This document shows, piece after piece, positions 17,632 through 24,925 of a stretch of DNA of 44,024 nucleotides; the first letter of the stretch is position 1; each line of letters opens with the position of its first letter. The DNA is taken from assembly GCA_002480525.1 (NCBI GenBank), contig DLCH01000002.1:1-44024 (forward strand), given 5' to 3'. A program made the translations under genes and the position numbers. The notes under the pieces were generated by a model. That model saw nothing but the letters and a program-made list of their open reading frames with translations. It did no database searches and was not told where the DNA came from. The DNA is from Gammaproteobacteria bacterium UBA7803. GTDB taxonomy: Bacteria; Pseudomonadota; Gammaproteobacteria; Pseudomonadales; Azotimanducaceae.

Positions 17632-18812
17632 GGCTCCGGCAGCGGCAGATCCGGCAGGCTGCCCTGGGCCTGCACCAGCAGCTCGGCGCCGCGCTCACCA
17701 TCCCCCATGGCCGCACACAGCCGGCCGAGTTCCGCCTGAGCGTCCGCCGAGCGCCGCAGGCGCAGGCTCGCCTCCAGATACTCCCTGGCCTGAGCCCAGG
17801 CCCGCAACTGCAGGCTGATGCGCCCCAGCGCGAGCAGCAGATCCGCATCGTTGGGACGCTCCTTGAGCCAGCCCTCGGCCACCACGCGCCGGGCGTCGGC
17901 GTCGGCTCCGGTGAGCGTGCCGTACTGACGGACCAGACCCGGGTCCCAGCGGTGCTCGAGGGCGCGGCGCAGCAGGCCCTCGGCCGCCGCCGCATCGGAC
18001 GCGGCCAGCCGCTCCGCGAACCGGGACACGACCGCAGGCTCGTGGCGCAGCTCCCGCGGCAGCGCGTCGAGCAGGTCGGCGGCGGATTCCCGGCCCTGGT
18101 CGAGCCGGCCCCGCCAGGCCTCGATGCGCAGCGCGGCCAGCGCGTCGGCCTCGAGCACGTGATGCTTGTGCAGCGCATCCGTCAGCTCGAGGATCGCCTG
18201 CCAGTCCTCGAGCTGGCGGTAGCAATCCACCAGCATGCGCAGCACCCGGCCGTGACGCGGCGCCTGCCGGTAGAGCTGGAGCAGCGTCGCCAGGCAGGCC
18301 TCCCACTGGCCCTGATCGCGCTGCAGCTCCGCCTGGGCGAGCCCGACGGCGAAGCGCGCGCCCGGGGTCGAGGCCTCGGCCGCCCGCAGCAGCCGGTCCC
18401 GGCCCGCCGCATCGCCGGCCTCCTGGGCCGCCCGGGCGGCATTGAGGTAGTTGATCAGCGGCGCTTCCACCTCCGGCGCGGCCTTCTCCAGCAGCCGCCG
18501 GGCTTCCTCCCAGTGCCCCTCCGCCATCTGCAGCAGCCCGCGGATGGTCTGGTCCCGGGCGGCCCGGTGACGCCGGCGCTCCCGCCAGTTCCGCAGGCCG
18601 CCCCGGCCGACGCCGAGACGGGACACGATCACGCCGACGAGCCGCAGCAGCAGATAGAGCAGAATCACCGCGGCCAGGGCTACCCACAGGCTCGATTCGA
18701 CCGCGACGTCCCGGTAGGACACCAGCACATAGCCTGGATCCCGGGCGACCAGCACCCCGAGCAGGCCGCCCAGCACCAGCGCGGCCGCCAGCAGCAGCGC
18801 CACCCGTTTCAC
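17613..18812 (-). CDS. hemY: HemY-type tetratricopeptide membrane protein
   Basis: The 399-residue protein has two N-terminal membrane segments (about 3-23 and 41-62), then a helical TPR-rich region to the C-terminus, with repeats such as GHWEEARRLLEKAAP, GDAAGRDRLLRAAEAS, GQWEACLATLLQLYRQAPRH and RAWAQAREYLEASLRL. It is the proteobacterial HemY of the hem operon, whose exact job is unresolved, and is not the protoporphyrinogen oxidase also called HemY in Gram-positives. The GTG start at 18812 overlaps the hemX stop as GTGA. The 3' end overlaps the convergent flavin reductase gene. Confidence 0.9.
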   Translation of the reverse strand: MKRVALLLAAALVLGGLLGVLVARDPGYVLVSYRDVAVESSLWVALAAVILLYLLLRLVGVIVSRLGVGRGGLRNWRERRRHRAARDQTIRGLLQMAEGHWEEARRLLEKAAPEVEAPLINYLNAARAAQEAGDAAGRDRLLRAAEASTPGARFAVGLAQAELQRDQGQWEACLATLLQLYRQAPRHGRVLRMLVDCYRQLEDWQAILELTDALHKHHVLEADALAALRIEAWRGRLDQGRESAADLLDALPRELRHEPAVVSRFAERLAASDAAAAEGLLRRALEHRWDPGLVRQYGTLTGADADARRVVAEGWLKERPNDADLLLALGRISLQLRAWAQAREYLEASLRLRRSADAQAELGRLCAAMGDGERGAELLVQAQGSLPDLPLPEPQPRGA

Positions 18813-19990
18813 GGCGCCGGCCCCGCCGCCTGACGCAGCGCCTCGAGGGAGCCGGACACGTCCGGCAGCGGCCGCGCCAGATCGACGCCGGCAAGTGCCT
18901 CGAGCTCGTCGTGCAGGCGCGTCACCGCCGGCGCGTCGGCGTCCAGGTAGCGCTCGATCCAGGTGAGCGCGGTGAGCAGGCTCTCCTCGTACATGAGCTG
19001 CTCCTCGCGCAGCGCGGCGAGCTGGGCGCGCTCCAGCATCAGACGCAGATTCAGCTCCAGATAGACCGCCTCCTCCGGCGCCAGCAGCGGCTTGACCTCG
19101 CCCTCCAGCCGCTTGATCCGTACCAGGTTGGCGAGCTGGCGCTGGATGGCCGCCCACACCCCGTCGCCGGCGGCGCTGTCCGCCGCCGGAGCGGCGGTGA
19201 ACGCCGGCTTGCGCAGCGGCAGCTCGTCGAGGTCCCGTTTGGCGGCTTCCAGCCGCAGGAACAGCCCCTGCAGATCGGTGGTCGCGACGCTCTCCAGGGC
19301 GGCGATCTCGTCGGCCAGCCGGGCGCGGACCTCGTGCAGCCCGAAGTCGTCGAGGTCGGTCAGCACCGTGTCGGCCGCCTCCAGCAGGCGCAGCGCGCCG
19401 CTGACGTCGCGCTCCATCAGCAGCCGGTGGTTGGCGATGCGCAGCAGGTAGCGCACCTCCGCCAGGCGCCACTCCCGGCTGTCCGGCGGCGCCGCTTCGG
19501 CCGCCTCGGCGATGGCCGAGCGCAGGGACTGGGCGAGGGCGTCCCGGGCTTCGGCCTGACGCGCCTCCACGGCGGCCAGCGCCTCCGCCTCCGCGGTGCC
19601 GAGGGACGCCAGGCGGCGGTCCACGTCGGACAGCGCATCGCGGAGCTCCTCGCGCAGCGCCTCGAGCGCCGCGGCGGAAGCCGGCGCCGGCCCGTCCGCC
19701 GCCGGCGCGGGCCGGTCGGCGCCGGCGCGCTGCAGATGGATGAGCTCGTAGTACAGATACCCGGCGGCGCCGGCCGCGGCCAGCGCCAGCAGCAGGGCCA
19801 GGACGCCGAGCAGGCGGCCGCTCCGGGGCCGGGGCCCGGCGTCGGCCGTGTGGGCGCCAGCAGCCGCGGGCGCCCGGTCCGATGGGTCGTCCGCCTCGCC
19901 GCCGGGGCCGTGCCCGGGCTCGTCGTCCAGACCGAGCGGATCCCGGGGTTCCGCGTCCCCGGGGCGATCGCTGTCGGAATCTCTGTTCAT
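18809..19990 (-). CDS. hemX: HemX-type single-pass membrane protein
   Basis: The 393-residue protein starts with a 57-residue acidic, proline- and glycine-rich cytoplasmic tail, followed by one transmembrane helix (about 58-80). A periplasmic coiled coil (about 105-170, rich in Ala, Glu and Arg) precedes a conserved helical domain with SREWRLAEVRYLLRIANHRL, ALRLLEAAD and YLELNLRLMLERAQLA. These segments are typical of the HemX family encoded between hemD and hemY. No enzymatic activity is established for the proteobacterial family despite the older methyltransferase annotation. It is coupled to hemY (GTGA) and lies 11 bases after hemD. Confidence 0.9.
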   Translation of the reverse strand: MNRDSDSDRPGDAEPRDPLGLDDEPGHGPGGEADDPSDRAPAAAGAHTADAGPRPRSGRLLGVLALLLALAAAGAAGYLYYELIHLQRAGADRPAPAADGPAPASAAALEALREELRDALSDVDRRLASLGTAEAEALAAVEARQAEARDALAQSLRSAIAEAAEAAPPDSREWRLAEVRYLLRIANHRLLMERDVSGALRLLEAADTVLTDLDDFGLHEVRARLADEIAALESVATTDLQGLFLRLEAAKRDLDELPLRKPAFTAAPAADSAAGDGVWAAIQRQLANLVRIKRLEGEVKPLLAPEEAVYLELNLRLMLERAQLAALREEQLMYEESLLTALTWIERYLDADAPAVTRLHDELEALAGVDLARPLPDVSGSLEALRQAAGPAP

Positions 19991-20001
19991 GTCCCTCCCG
20001 C

Positions 20002-20697
20002 TCAGTCCTGCGTGAGCGCGCGCAGCCCGCGCAGCCAGGCGCCGGTATCGGCGCCGTCACAATCATGGAGGCTCGTCAGACCGACTTCCACTCCGAGTCC
20101 CGCCACCCGCGCCGACGGCACCAGCACGGGCACGTCCGCCCTTCCGCCCGCGGCCAGCCACAGCCGGGCGGCCTGACGCAGCCCCTCGCCGCTGGCGGCG
20201 ATGATGGCGTCGCAGACAAGCACCCTGGGGTCCAGGCGCCGTACCGGCTCACGCCGGTAGCATTCGAACCGGGCGACCCGCGCACCGCGCTCGGCCAGCG
20301 TCGCCTGGAGAAGCTCCCGGCCGCCGGCGCCGCAGACCAGCAGCACGGACCGCGACCGCATGTCGGCCAGGTCGTCCAGCGCCAGCAGACCCTCGGAGGT
20401 GGCGTCGCCGGGGGCGGCGGCGCGGACGCCCGCCTCCGCCAGCACGGCTGCGGTGCGCCGGCCGACGGCGAAGACCCGGGCGGACACGAACCACGGCATG
20501 GCCCGCAGCGCCGGCAGCCCGGCGCGGACGGCGTGCTCGGAGAGGAACACCAGGTCGTCGAAGCTGCCGGCGGGGACGGCCGAACCCGTGGCCTCGATCC
20601 GCACGACCGGGGCGACCACGGGGTCGTGGCCGGCGTCGCCCAGTTCCGCCGCCTGACGGTCGGCGCCGGGCTGGGAACGGGTCACCCAGACCTTCAC
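20002..20697 (-). CDS. hemD: Uroporphyrinogen-III synthase
   Basis: The 231-residue enzyme closes and inverts ring D of hydroxymethylbilane to form uroporphyrinogen III. The family is poorly conserved, but the N-terminal WVTRSQPGADR segment, the FLSEHAV stretch (usual form F.S.nAV) and the two-lobed pattern with VFAVGRRTAAVL and the central AAPGDATSEGLLAL are visible. I chose the GTG at 20697, one base after the hemC stop, because it gives the standard N-terminus and tight coupling. A longer frame to 20736 adds 13 residues inside hemC. It is part of hemC-hemD-hemX-hemY. Confidence 0.92.
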   Translation of the reverse strand: MKVWVTRSQPGADRQAAELGDAGHDPVVAPVVRIEATGSAVPAGSFDDLVFLSEHAVRAGLPALRAMPWFVSARVFAVGRRTAAVLAEAGVRAAAPGDATSEGLLALDDLADMRSRSVLLVCGAGGRELLQATLAERGARVARFECYRREPVRRLDPRVLVCDAIIAASGEGLRQAARLWLAAGGRADVPVLVPSARVAGLGVEVGLTSLHDCDGADTGAWLRGLRALTQD

Positions 20698-20698
20698 G

Positions 20699-21616
20699 TC
20701 AGCCCAGGTCCAGGGCGTCCAGAATGTCCCGGGCACCCTGACGTTCGAGCTCCGCGACCACCGCCGCGCCGACGGCGTCCGGTTCCGCGCCCGAGGCCCG
20801 GGCGCGCAGCAGCCGCGTGCCGTCCGGCGTGCCCAGCACCGCCGACAGCGACAGCGAGCCGCTGTCCAGCACGGCGTAGGCGCCGAGCGGCGCCGAACAG
20901 TCCGCGGCCAGCCCGGCGGTCACCCGCCGCTCCGTCTCGACGCAGGCCCTGACGTCGGGATCGTCCAGCACGGCGATCAGTTCGCGCACGTCGTCCGCCG
21001 CCGCCAGGCACTCGATGCCCAGGGCGCCCTGGCCGGCGGACGGCACGGACCGGTCCACGTCCAAGTGCTCGGTGACCAGATGCTCGAGTTCCAGCCGGCG
21101 CAGTCCCGCGCTGGCCAGCACCAGCGCGTCGTACTCGCCGGACTCCATCTTGCCGAGCCGGGTGCCGACGTTGCCGCGGATCGGCGCGACCTCCAGGTCC
21201 GGCCGGAGCGCGCGGAGCTGGCACTGGCGGCGCAGACTCGCGGAGCCGATCCGTGAGCCGGCCGGCAGATCCGCCAGCCGGGTGCCGGCGCGGGACACGA
21301 AGGCGTCCCGCACGTCGTCCCGGTAGGCGATCACCGGCAGCACGAAACCGTCCGGCAGGTGGGCCGGCACGTCCTTCATGGAATGCACGGCGAGGTGCGC
21401 GCGGCCTTCCAGCAGCGCCTGCTCGAGTTCCTTGAGAAACAGGCCCTTGCCGCCCACTTCGGACAGCGGCGACGACAGCCACTTGTCGCCCTGGGTCTTC
21501 ATGCCGAGCAGGGAGACCGTGAGGCCCGGATGGGCAGCCTCGAGGGCCGCCTGGACGTGCTTCGCCTGCCATAGGGCCAGCGGACTCTCGCGGGTGGCGA
21601 TCACCAGCTCGTTCAT
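20699..21616 (-). CDS. hemC: Hydroxymethylbilane synthase (porphobilinogen deaminase)
   Basis: The 305-residue enzyme polymerises four porphobilinogens. The dipyrromethane cofactor attaches to Cys240 in AGLAADCSAPLGAYA; the catalytic Asp82 lies in HSMKDVPAHLPDG. The N-terminal IATRESPLALWQA, GDKWLSSPLSEVGGKGLF and IGSASLRRQCQL segments are canonical. It starts six bases after the algR stop, so it shares the algZ-algR transcript at least in part. This link of LytTR regulators and haem genes is also present in Pseudomonas. Confidence 0.97.
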   Translation of the reverse strand: MNELVIATRESPLALWQAKHVQAALEAAHPGLTVSLLGMKTQGDKWLSSPLSEVGGKGLFLKELEQALLEGRAHLAVHSMKDVPAHLPDGFVLPVIAYRDDVRDAFVSRAGTRLADLPAGSRIGSASLRRQCQLRALRPDLEVAPIRGNVGTRLGKMESGEYDALVLASAGLRRLELEHLVTEHLDVDRSVPSAGQGALGIECLAAADDVRELIAVLDDPDVRACVETERRVTAGLAADCSAPLGAYAVLDSGSLSLSAVLGTPDGTRLLRARASGAEPDAVGAAVVAELERQGARDILDALDLG

Positions 21617-21622
21617 GTCACC

Positions 21623-22354
21623 TCACAGATTTCTGACAAACTTTCGGACGCCCGCCAGATGCCGGCGGCTCACGTCCAGCGGCTCGTCGATGTCCCGTAC
21701 GCGGATGCACGCCTGACCTGGGCCCAGCCGCTCCAGCCCCTCGATGAAGGCCGTCGCCACCAGGCAGTTGCGGTGAATCCGCAGGAAGCGGTCGCCGAAC
21801 TCGTGCTCGAGATCCTTGAGCGACTCGTCGACGATGACCTCGCCGCCGCCGTGACGCACGGTGACGTATTTCTGGTCCGCCTGAAAGTAGCGAACGTCGT
21901 CCACCGGCACGAGCTCGATGCCCCGGCGGGTACGGGCGGAGATGTGGGTGCGGGCGCCGGCGCCATCCTCTTCGGCCAGGGCGGCGAGCTGGGCCTTGTT
22001 GACCCGCTGGGCCTTGGCCAGCGCCGCGGCCAGGCTCTCCCGGCGGACGGGCTTCAGCAGATAGCCGACGGCCTGGAGGTCGAAGGCCTGCACCGCGTGC
22101 TCCTCGTAGGCGGTGCAGAAGATCACCGCCGGGGGCGCCTCCAGCTCGCTCAGGTGCCGGGCGGTCTCCAGGCCGTCCATGCCCGGCATGCGGATGTCGA
22201 GCAGCACCACGTCGGGATCTGCGCTCTGGGCCAGCGCCAGCGCTTCACGGCCGTTGCCCGCCTGCCCGACCACCGCGTGGTCCTCGATCTGGGCCACCAT
22301 GCGGGCCAGCCGGTCCCGGGCGAGATGCTCGTCGTCGACGATCAGAATCTTCAT
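21623..22354 (-). CDS. algR: LytTR response regulator AlgR
   Basis: The 243-residue regulator has a receiver domain (1-120; DDEH acidic pocket at 7-8, phosphoacceptor Asp53 in LLDIRMPGMDG, and Lys of LLKPVRRE). The LytTR DNA-binding domain (about 140-243) has GIELVPVDDVRYFQADQKYV and RFLRIHRNCLVA. In Pseudomonas AlgR controls alginate, type IV pili and other surface traits. The ATG at 22354 gives the standard MKILIVDDEH start; an upstream in-frame ATG at 22399 would overlap algZ and add 15 unrelated residues. The algZ stop lies inside that upstream stretch, so translation may be coupled. Confidence 0.94.
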   Translation of the reverse strand: MKILIVDDEHLARDRLARMVAQIEDHAVVGQAGNGREALALAQSADPDVVLLDIRMPGMDGLETARHLSELEAPPAVIFCTAYEEHAVQAFDLQAVGYLLKPVRRESLAAALAKAQRVNKAQLAALAEEDGAGARTHISARTRRGIELVPVDDVRYFQADQKYVTVRHGGGEVIVDESLKDLEHEFGDRFLRIHRNCLVATAFIEGLERLGPGQACIRVRDIDEPLDVSRRHLAGVRKFVRNL

Positions 22355-22395
22355 GGTCGGGGGCCGATGATACCGCGTCCGGGCGCCATCGGCCT

Positions 22396-23460
22396 TCAAC
22401 CGGCGGCGCCGGCGCCGTCGTCCAGCGGCAGCGTCAGCGTGGTGACGAAGCGGCCGTCGCGGGGGCCGGTCTCCAGCTCGGCGCGCACGCCGAACAGCAC
22501 CGCCAGCCGGCTGCGGATGTTGGCCAGCGCCATGCGGTTGCCGTCGGAGCGGGCGGGCTCGGGCGTCAGCGGGTTGTCGATCTCGACCTTCACCCGATCA
22601 CCGTCGGTCCACAGGCGCACGCCGATGCGGCCGCCCTCCGGCAGTGGCTGGATGCCGTGGTAGATGGCGTTCTCCAGCAGCGGCTGCAGCGTCAGCAGGG
22701 GCACCCGGGCGTTGCCGGGAACCGGCGCCAGCGACCAGTCCAGGGTCAGGCGGTCGCCGAGGCGCAGGCTCTCGATACGGGCGTAGCGCTCGCACAGCGC
22801 CAGCTCGTCGGCCAGCGGCACGAGGTTGCCGGCATCGTTGAGGCTGGCGCGGAACAGCTCCGAGAGATCCTCCACCACCGACTCCGCCGTCTGCGGATCC
22901 GTCTCGATGAGGCTGGCGATGATGTTCATGCTGTTGAACAGGAAGTGCGGACGGATCCGGGACTGCAGGGCCTGGATGCGCGCCCGCAGCTCGGACTGCT
23001 CCTGGGCGCGGAGCTGCTGCTGAACGTAGAAGTAGCGCAGCACCAGCGCGGTGATGATGCTGGCGATGACGAGCTGGCGCAGGATCGGCCACCAGTCCAC
23101 CGACGGGCCGGTGATCGCGCCGGCCACCACCCGGTCCGCGGCCAGACCGACGGCGAACGTCACCGCCAGCACCAGGGCGAATGCCGCCATCGCGCCGCCG
23201 GCCAGCGGCAGCCGGGCCAGCGCCCTGCGGCTCGCGCACAGCGCCCCGGCGGACAGCAGCGCCACCCACTGCACGAACAGCGACAGCAGCGCCAGGCGCA
23301 CCCAGCTGATCTCGGCGCCGGCGAACAGCAGCACGAGGGCGAGCAGCTCCGCCACCAGCACCACCAGCGAGATGGCGGGCGCCGTGCAGAGATCGGGAAG
23401 CGTGAAATGATCGGCGGAGGCGGCACCGGAGGGCTCGGGCTGGCTGTTATACTTCGCCAT
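22396..23460 (-). CDS. algZ: LytS-type sensor histidine kinase AlgZ (FimS)
   Basis: The 354-residue kinase has four N-terminal membrane helices (about 27-48, 52-76, 87-106 and 125-145) and no large periplasmic loop. A coiled linker is followed by the His_kinase domain with His172 in SRIRPHFLFNSMNIIASL and the ATP-binding half with LLENAIYHGIQPLPEGG and MALANIRSRLAVLFG. It is the presumed partner of the adjacent AlgR. The ATG at 23460 follows GAGAAG. Longer frames to 23562 would run across the argH start and are unlikely. Only 31 bases separate it from the divergent argH, so the two promoters must overlap these coding ends. Confidence 0.9.
   Translation of the reverse strand: MAKYNSQPEPSGAASADHFTLPDLCTAPAISLVVLVAELLALVLLFAGAEISWVRLALLSLFVQWVALLSAGALCASRRALARLPLAGGAMAAFALVLAVTFAVGLAADRVVAGAITGPSVDWWPILRQLVIASIITALVLRYFYVQQQLRAQEQSELRARIQALQSRIRPHFLFNSMNIIASLIETDPQTAESVVEDLSELFRASLNDAGNLVPLADELALCERYARIESLRLGDRLTLDWSLAPVPGNARVPLLTLQPLLENAIYHGIQPLPEGGRIGVRLWTDGDRVKVEIDNPLTPEPARSDGNRMALANIRSRLAVLFGVRAELETGPRDGRFVTTLTLPLDDGAGAAG
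23445..23453 (+). promoter_or_regulatory. Extended -10 of argH
   Basis: TGT-TATACT matches the extended -10 consensus. A transcript would start near 23460, about 32 bases before the argH ATG. It lies within the first codons of the divergent algZ. Confidence 0.5.
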
Positions 23461-23491
23461 CTTCTCGGCAACACCACTCCGGGTTCGAATC

Positions 23492-24874
23492 ATGAGCCAA
23501 GACGCCAAGCTCTGGGGCGGCCGCTTCACGGAGGCCACCGACGCCTTCGTCGAGACCTTCACCGCATCGGTCGGATTCGACCGGCGCCTGTATCACCACG
23601 ACATCGAGGGCTCCATCGCGCACGCGACCATGCTGGCGTCCGTGGGCGTGCTCAGCGGCGACGAGCGCGACCGAATCGTATCGGGATTGCGCGAGATTCA
23701 CAAAGAGATCGACGAGGGCCGCTTCGAGTGGCGGGTCGACCGCGAAGACGTGCACATGAACGTCGAAGCGCGGCTGATCGAGCTGATCGGCGACACCGGC
23801 AAGAAGCTGCACACCGGCCGCTCCCGCAACGACCAGATCGCCACCGACATCCGCCTGTACCTGCGCGACGCCATCGATGCCATCGACGCCGTCGAGACCG
23901 AGCTGCTCGACGCGCTGCTCGAGCTCGCGGCCCGGCACACGGACACGGTGATGCCGGGGTTCACCCACCTCCAGCCGGCCCAGCCCATCACCTTCGGCCA
24001 TCATCTGCTCGCCTGGTTCGAGATGCTGCTGCGTGACCGCGAGCGCCTGCGCGACTGCCGCCGGCGGGTCAACGTGCTGCCCCTCGGCGCCGCCGCCCTG
24101 GCCGGCACCACGTTTCCCATCGACCGTGAGGCCGTCGCCTCGGCGCTCGGCTTCGACGCGGTGGCCGAGAACTCCCTGGACGCGGTCAGCGACCGGGACT
24201 TCGCCATCGAGTTCTGCGCGACCGCCAGCCTGACCCTGGTGCACCTGTCGCGCTGGTGCGAGGAGCTGGTGCTGTGGTCGTCCCAGCAGTTCGGCTTCGT
24301 GGAGCTGCCGGACCGGTTCTGCACCGGTTCGAGCATCATGCCCCAGAAGAAGAACCCGGACGTGCCGGAGCTGGTGCGCGGCAAGTCCGGCCGGGTGACC
24401 GGCGACCTGATCGCCCTGCTGACCCTGATGAAGAGCCAGCCGCTGGCCTACAACAAGGACAACCAGGAGGACAAGGAGCCCCTGTTCGACGCCGTCGACA
24501 CACTGCGCGACTGCCTCACCGCGATGCGCGGGCTGATACCGGCGGTGGAAGCGCGGCCCGAGCGCATGACGGCGGCCGCCCGGCTGGGCTTCACCACCGC
24601 CACCGATCTGGCGGACTATCTGGTCCGCCGGCAGGTGCCGTTCCGGGACGCCCACGAGATCGTCGGACGCGCGGTCGCCTTCGCCCTCGACCAGGGCAAG
24701 GACCTCGACGCCCTGACCCTCGACGAGCTCAAACGCTTCGGCGGCGACGCCATCGAAGCCGGGGTATTCGACGTGCTCACCCTGGAGGGCTCCGTCGCCG
24801 CCCGGAACCACATCGGCGGCACCGCGCCGGCCCAGGTCCGCGCCGCCATCGAACGGGCCCGCGCCCGGGTCTGA
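23492..24874 (+). CDS. argH: Argininosuccinate lyase
   Basis: The 460-residue enzyme splits argininosuccinate to arginine and fumarate, the last step of arginine synthesis. The fumarase/aspartase superfamily signature GSSIMPQKKNPD lies at about 281-292. LWGGRFTE at the N-terminus, LHTGRSRNDQIATD, and GFTHLQPAQPITFGHHLLAW (catalytic His region) are all present. Length is standard. It is divergent from algZ as in Pseudomonas. A hairpin (24885-24904) follows 11 bases after the stop. Confidence 0.97.
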   Translation: MSQDAKLWGGRFTEATDAFVETFTASVGFDRRLYHHDIEGSIAHATMLASVGVLSGDERDRIVSGLREIHKEIDEGRFEWRVDREDVHMNVEARLIELIGDTGKKLHTGRSRNDQIATDIRLYLRDAIDAIDAVETELLDALLELAARHTDTVMPGFTHLQPAQPITFGHHLLAWFEMLLRDRERLRDCRRRVNVLPLGAAALAGTTFPIDREAVASALGFDAVAENSLDAVSDRDFAIEFCATASLTLVHLSRWCEELVLWSSQQFGFVELPDRFCTGSSIMPQKKNPDVPELVRGKSGRVTGDLIALLTLMKSQPLAYNKDNQEDKEPLFDAVDTLRDCLTAMRGLIPAVEARPERMTAAARLGFTTATDLADYLVRRQVPFRDAHEIVGRAVAFALDQGKDLDALTLDELKRFGGDAIEAGVFDVLTLEGSVAARNHIGGTAPAQVRAAIERARARV

Positions 24875-24884
24875 GCCGTCCGTC

Positions 24885-24904
24885 CGGCGGGCAGTGGCCC
24901 GCCG
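24885..24904 (+). terminator. Hairpin after argH
   Basis: CGGCGGGC-AGTG-GCCCGCCG is a perfect 8-base stem with a 4-base loop between argH and cyaA. No U tract follows, so termination is uncertain. Confidence 0.4.
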
Positions 24905-24913
24905 AATCCTGCC

Positions 24914-24919
24914 TACACT
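24914..24919 (+). promoter_or_regulatory. -10-like TACACT six bases before cyaA
   Basis: TACACT ends exactly six bases before the ATG at 24926. AGGGG abuts the ATG, which is too close for a Shine-Dalgarno sequence, so a leaderless mRNA is possible. No -35 is evident. Confidence 0.4.
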
Positions 24920-24925
24920 TAGGGG

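Noticed and set aside
17613..20066. One 817-codon frame spanning hemY and the hemX region
   Set aside because: The part above 18812 is an out-of-frame reading of hemX. HemX in its own frame matches its family, and a GTGA overlap gives a natural start for hemY.
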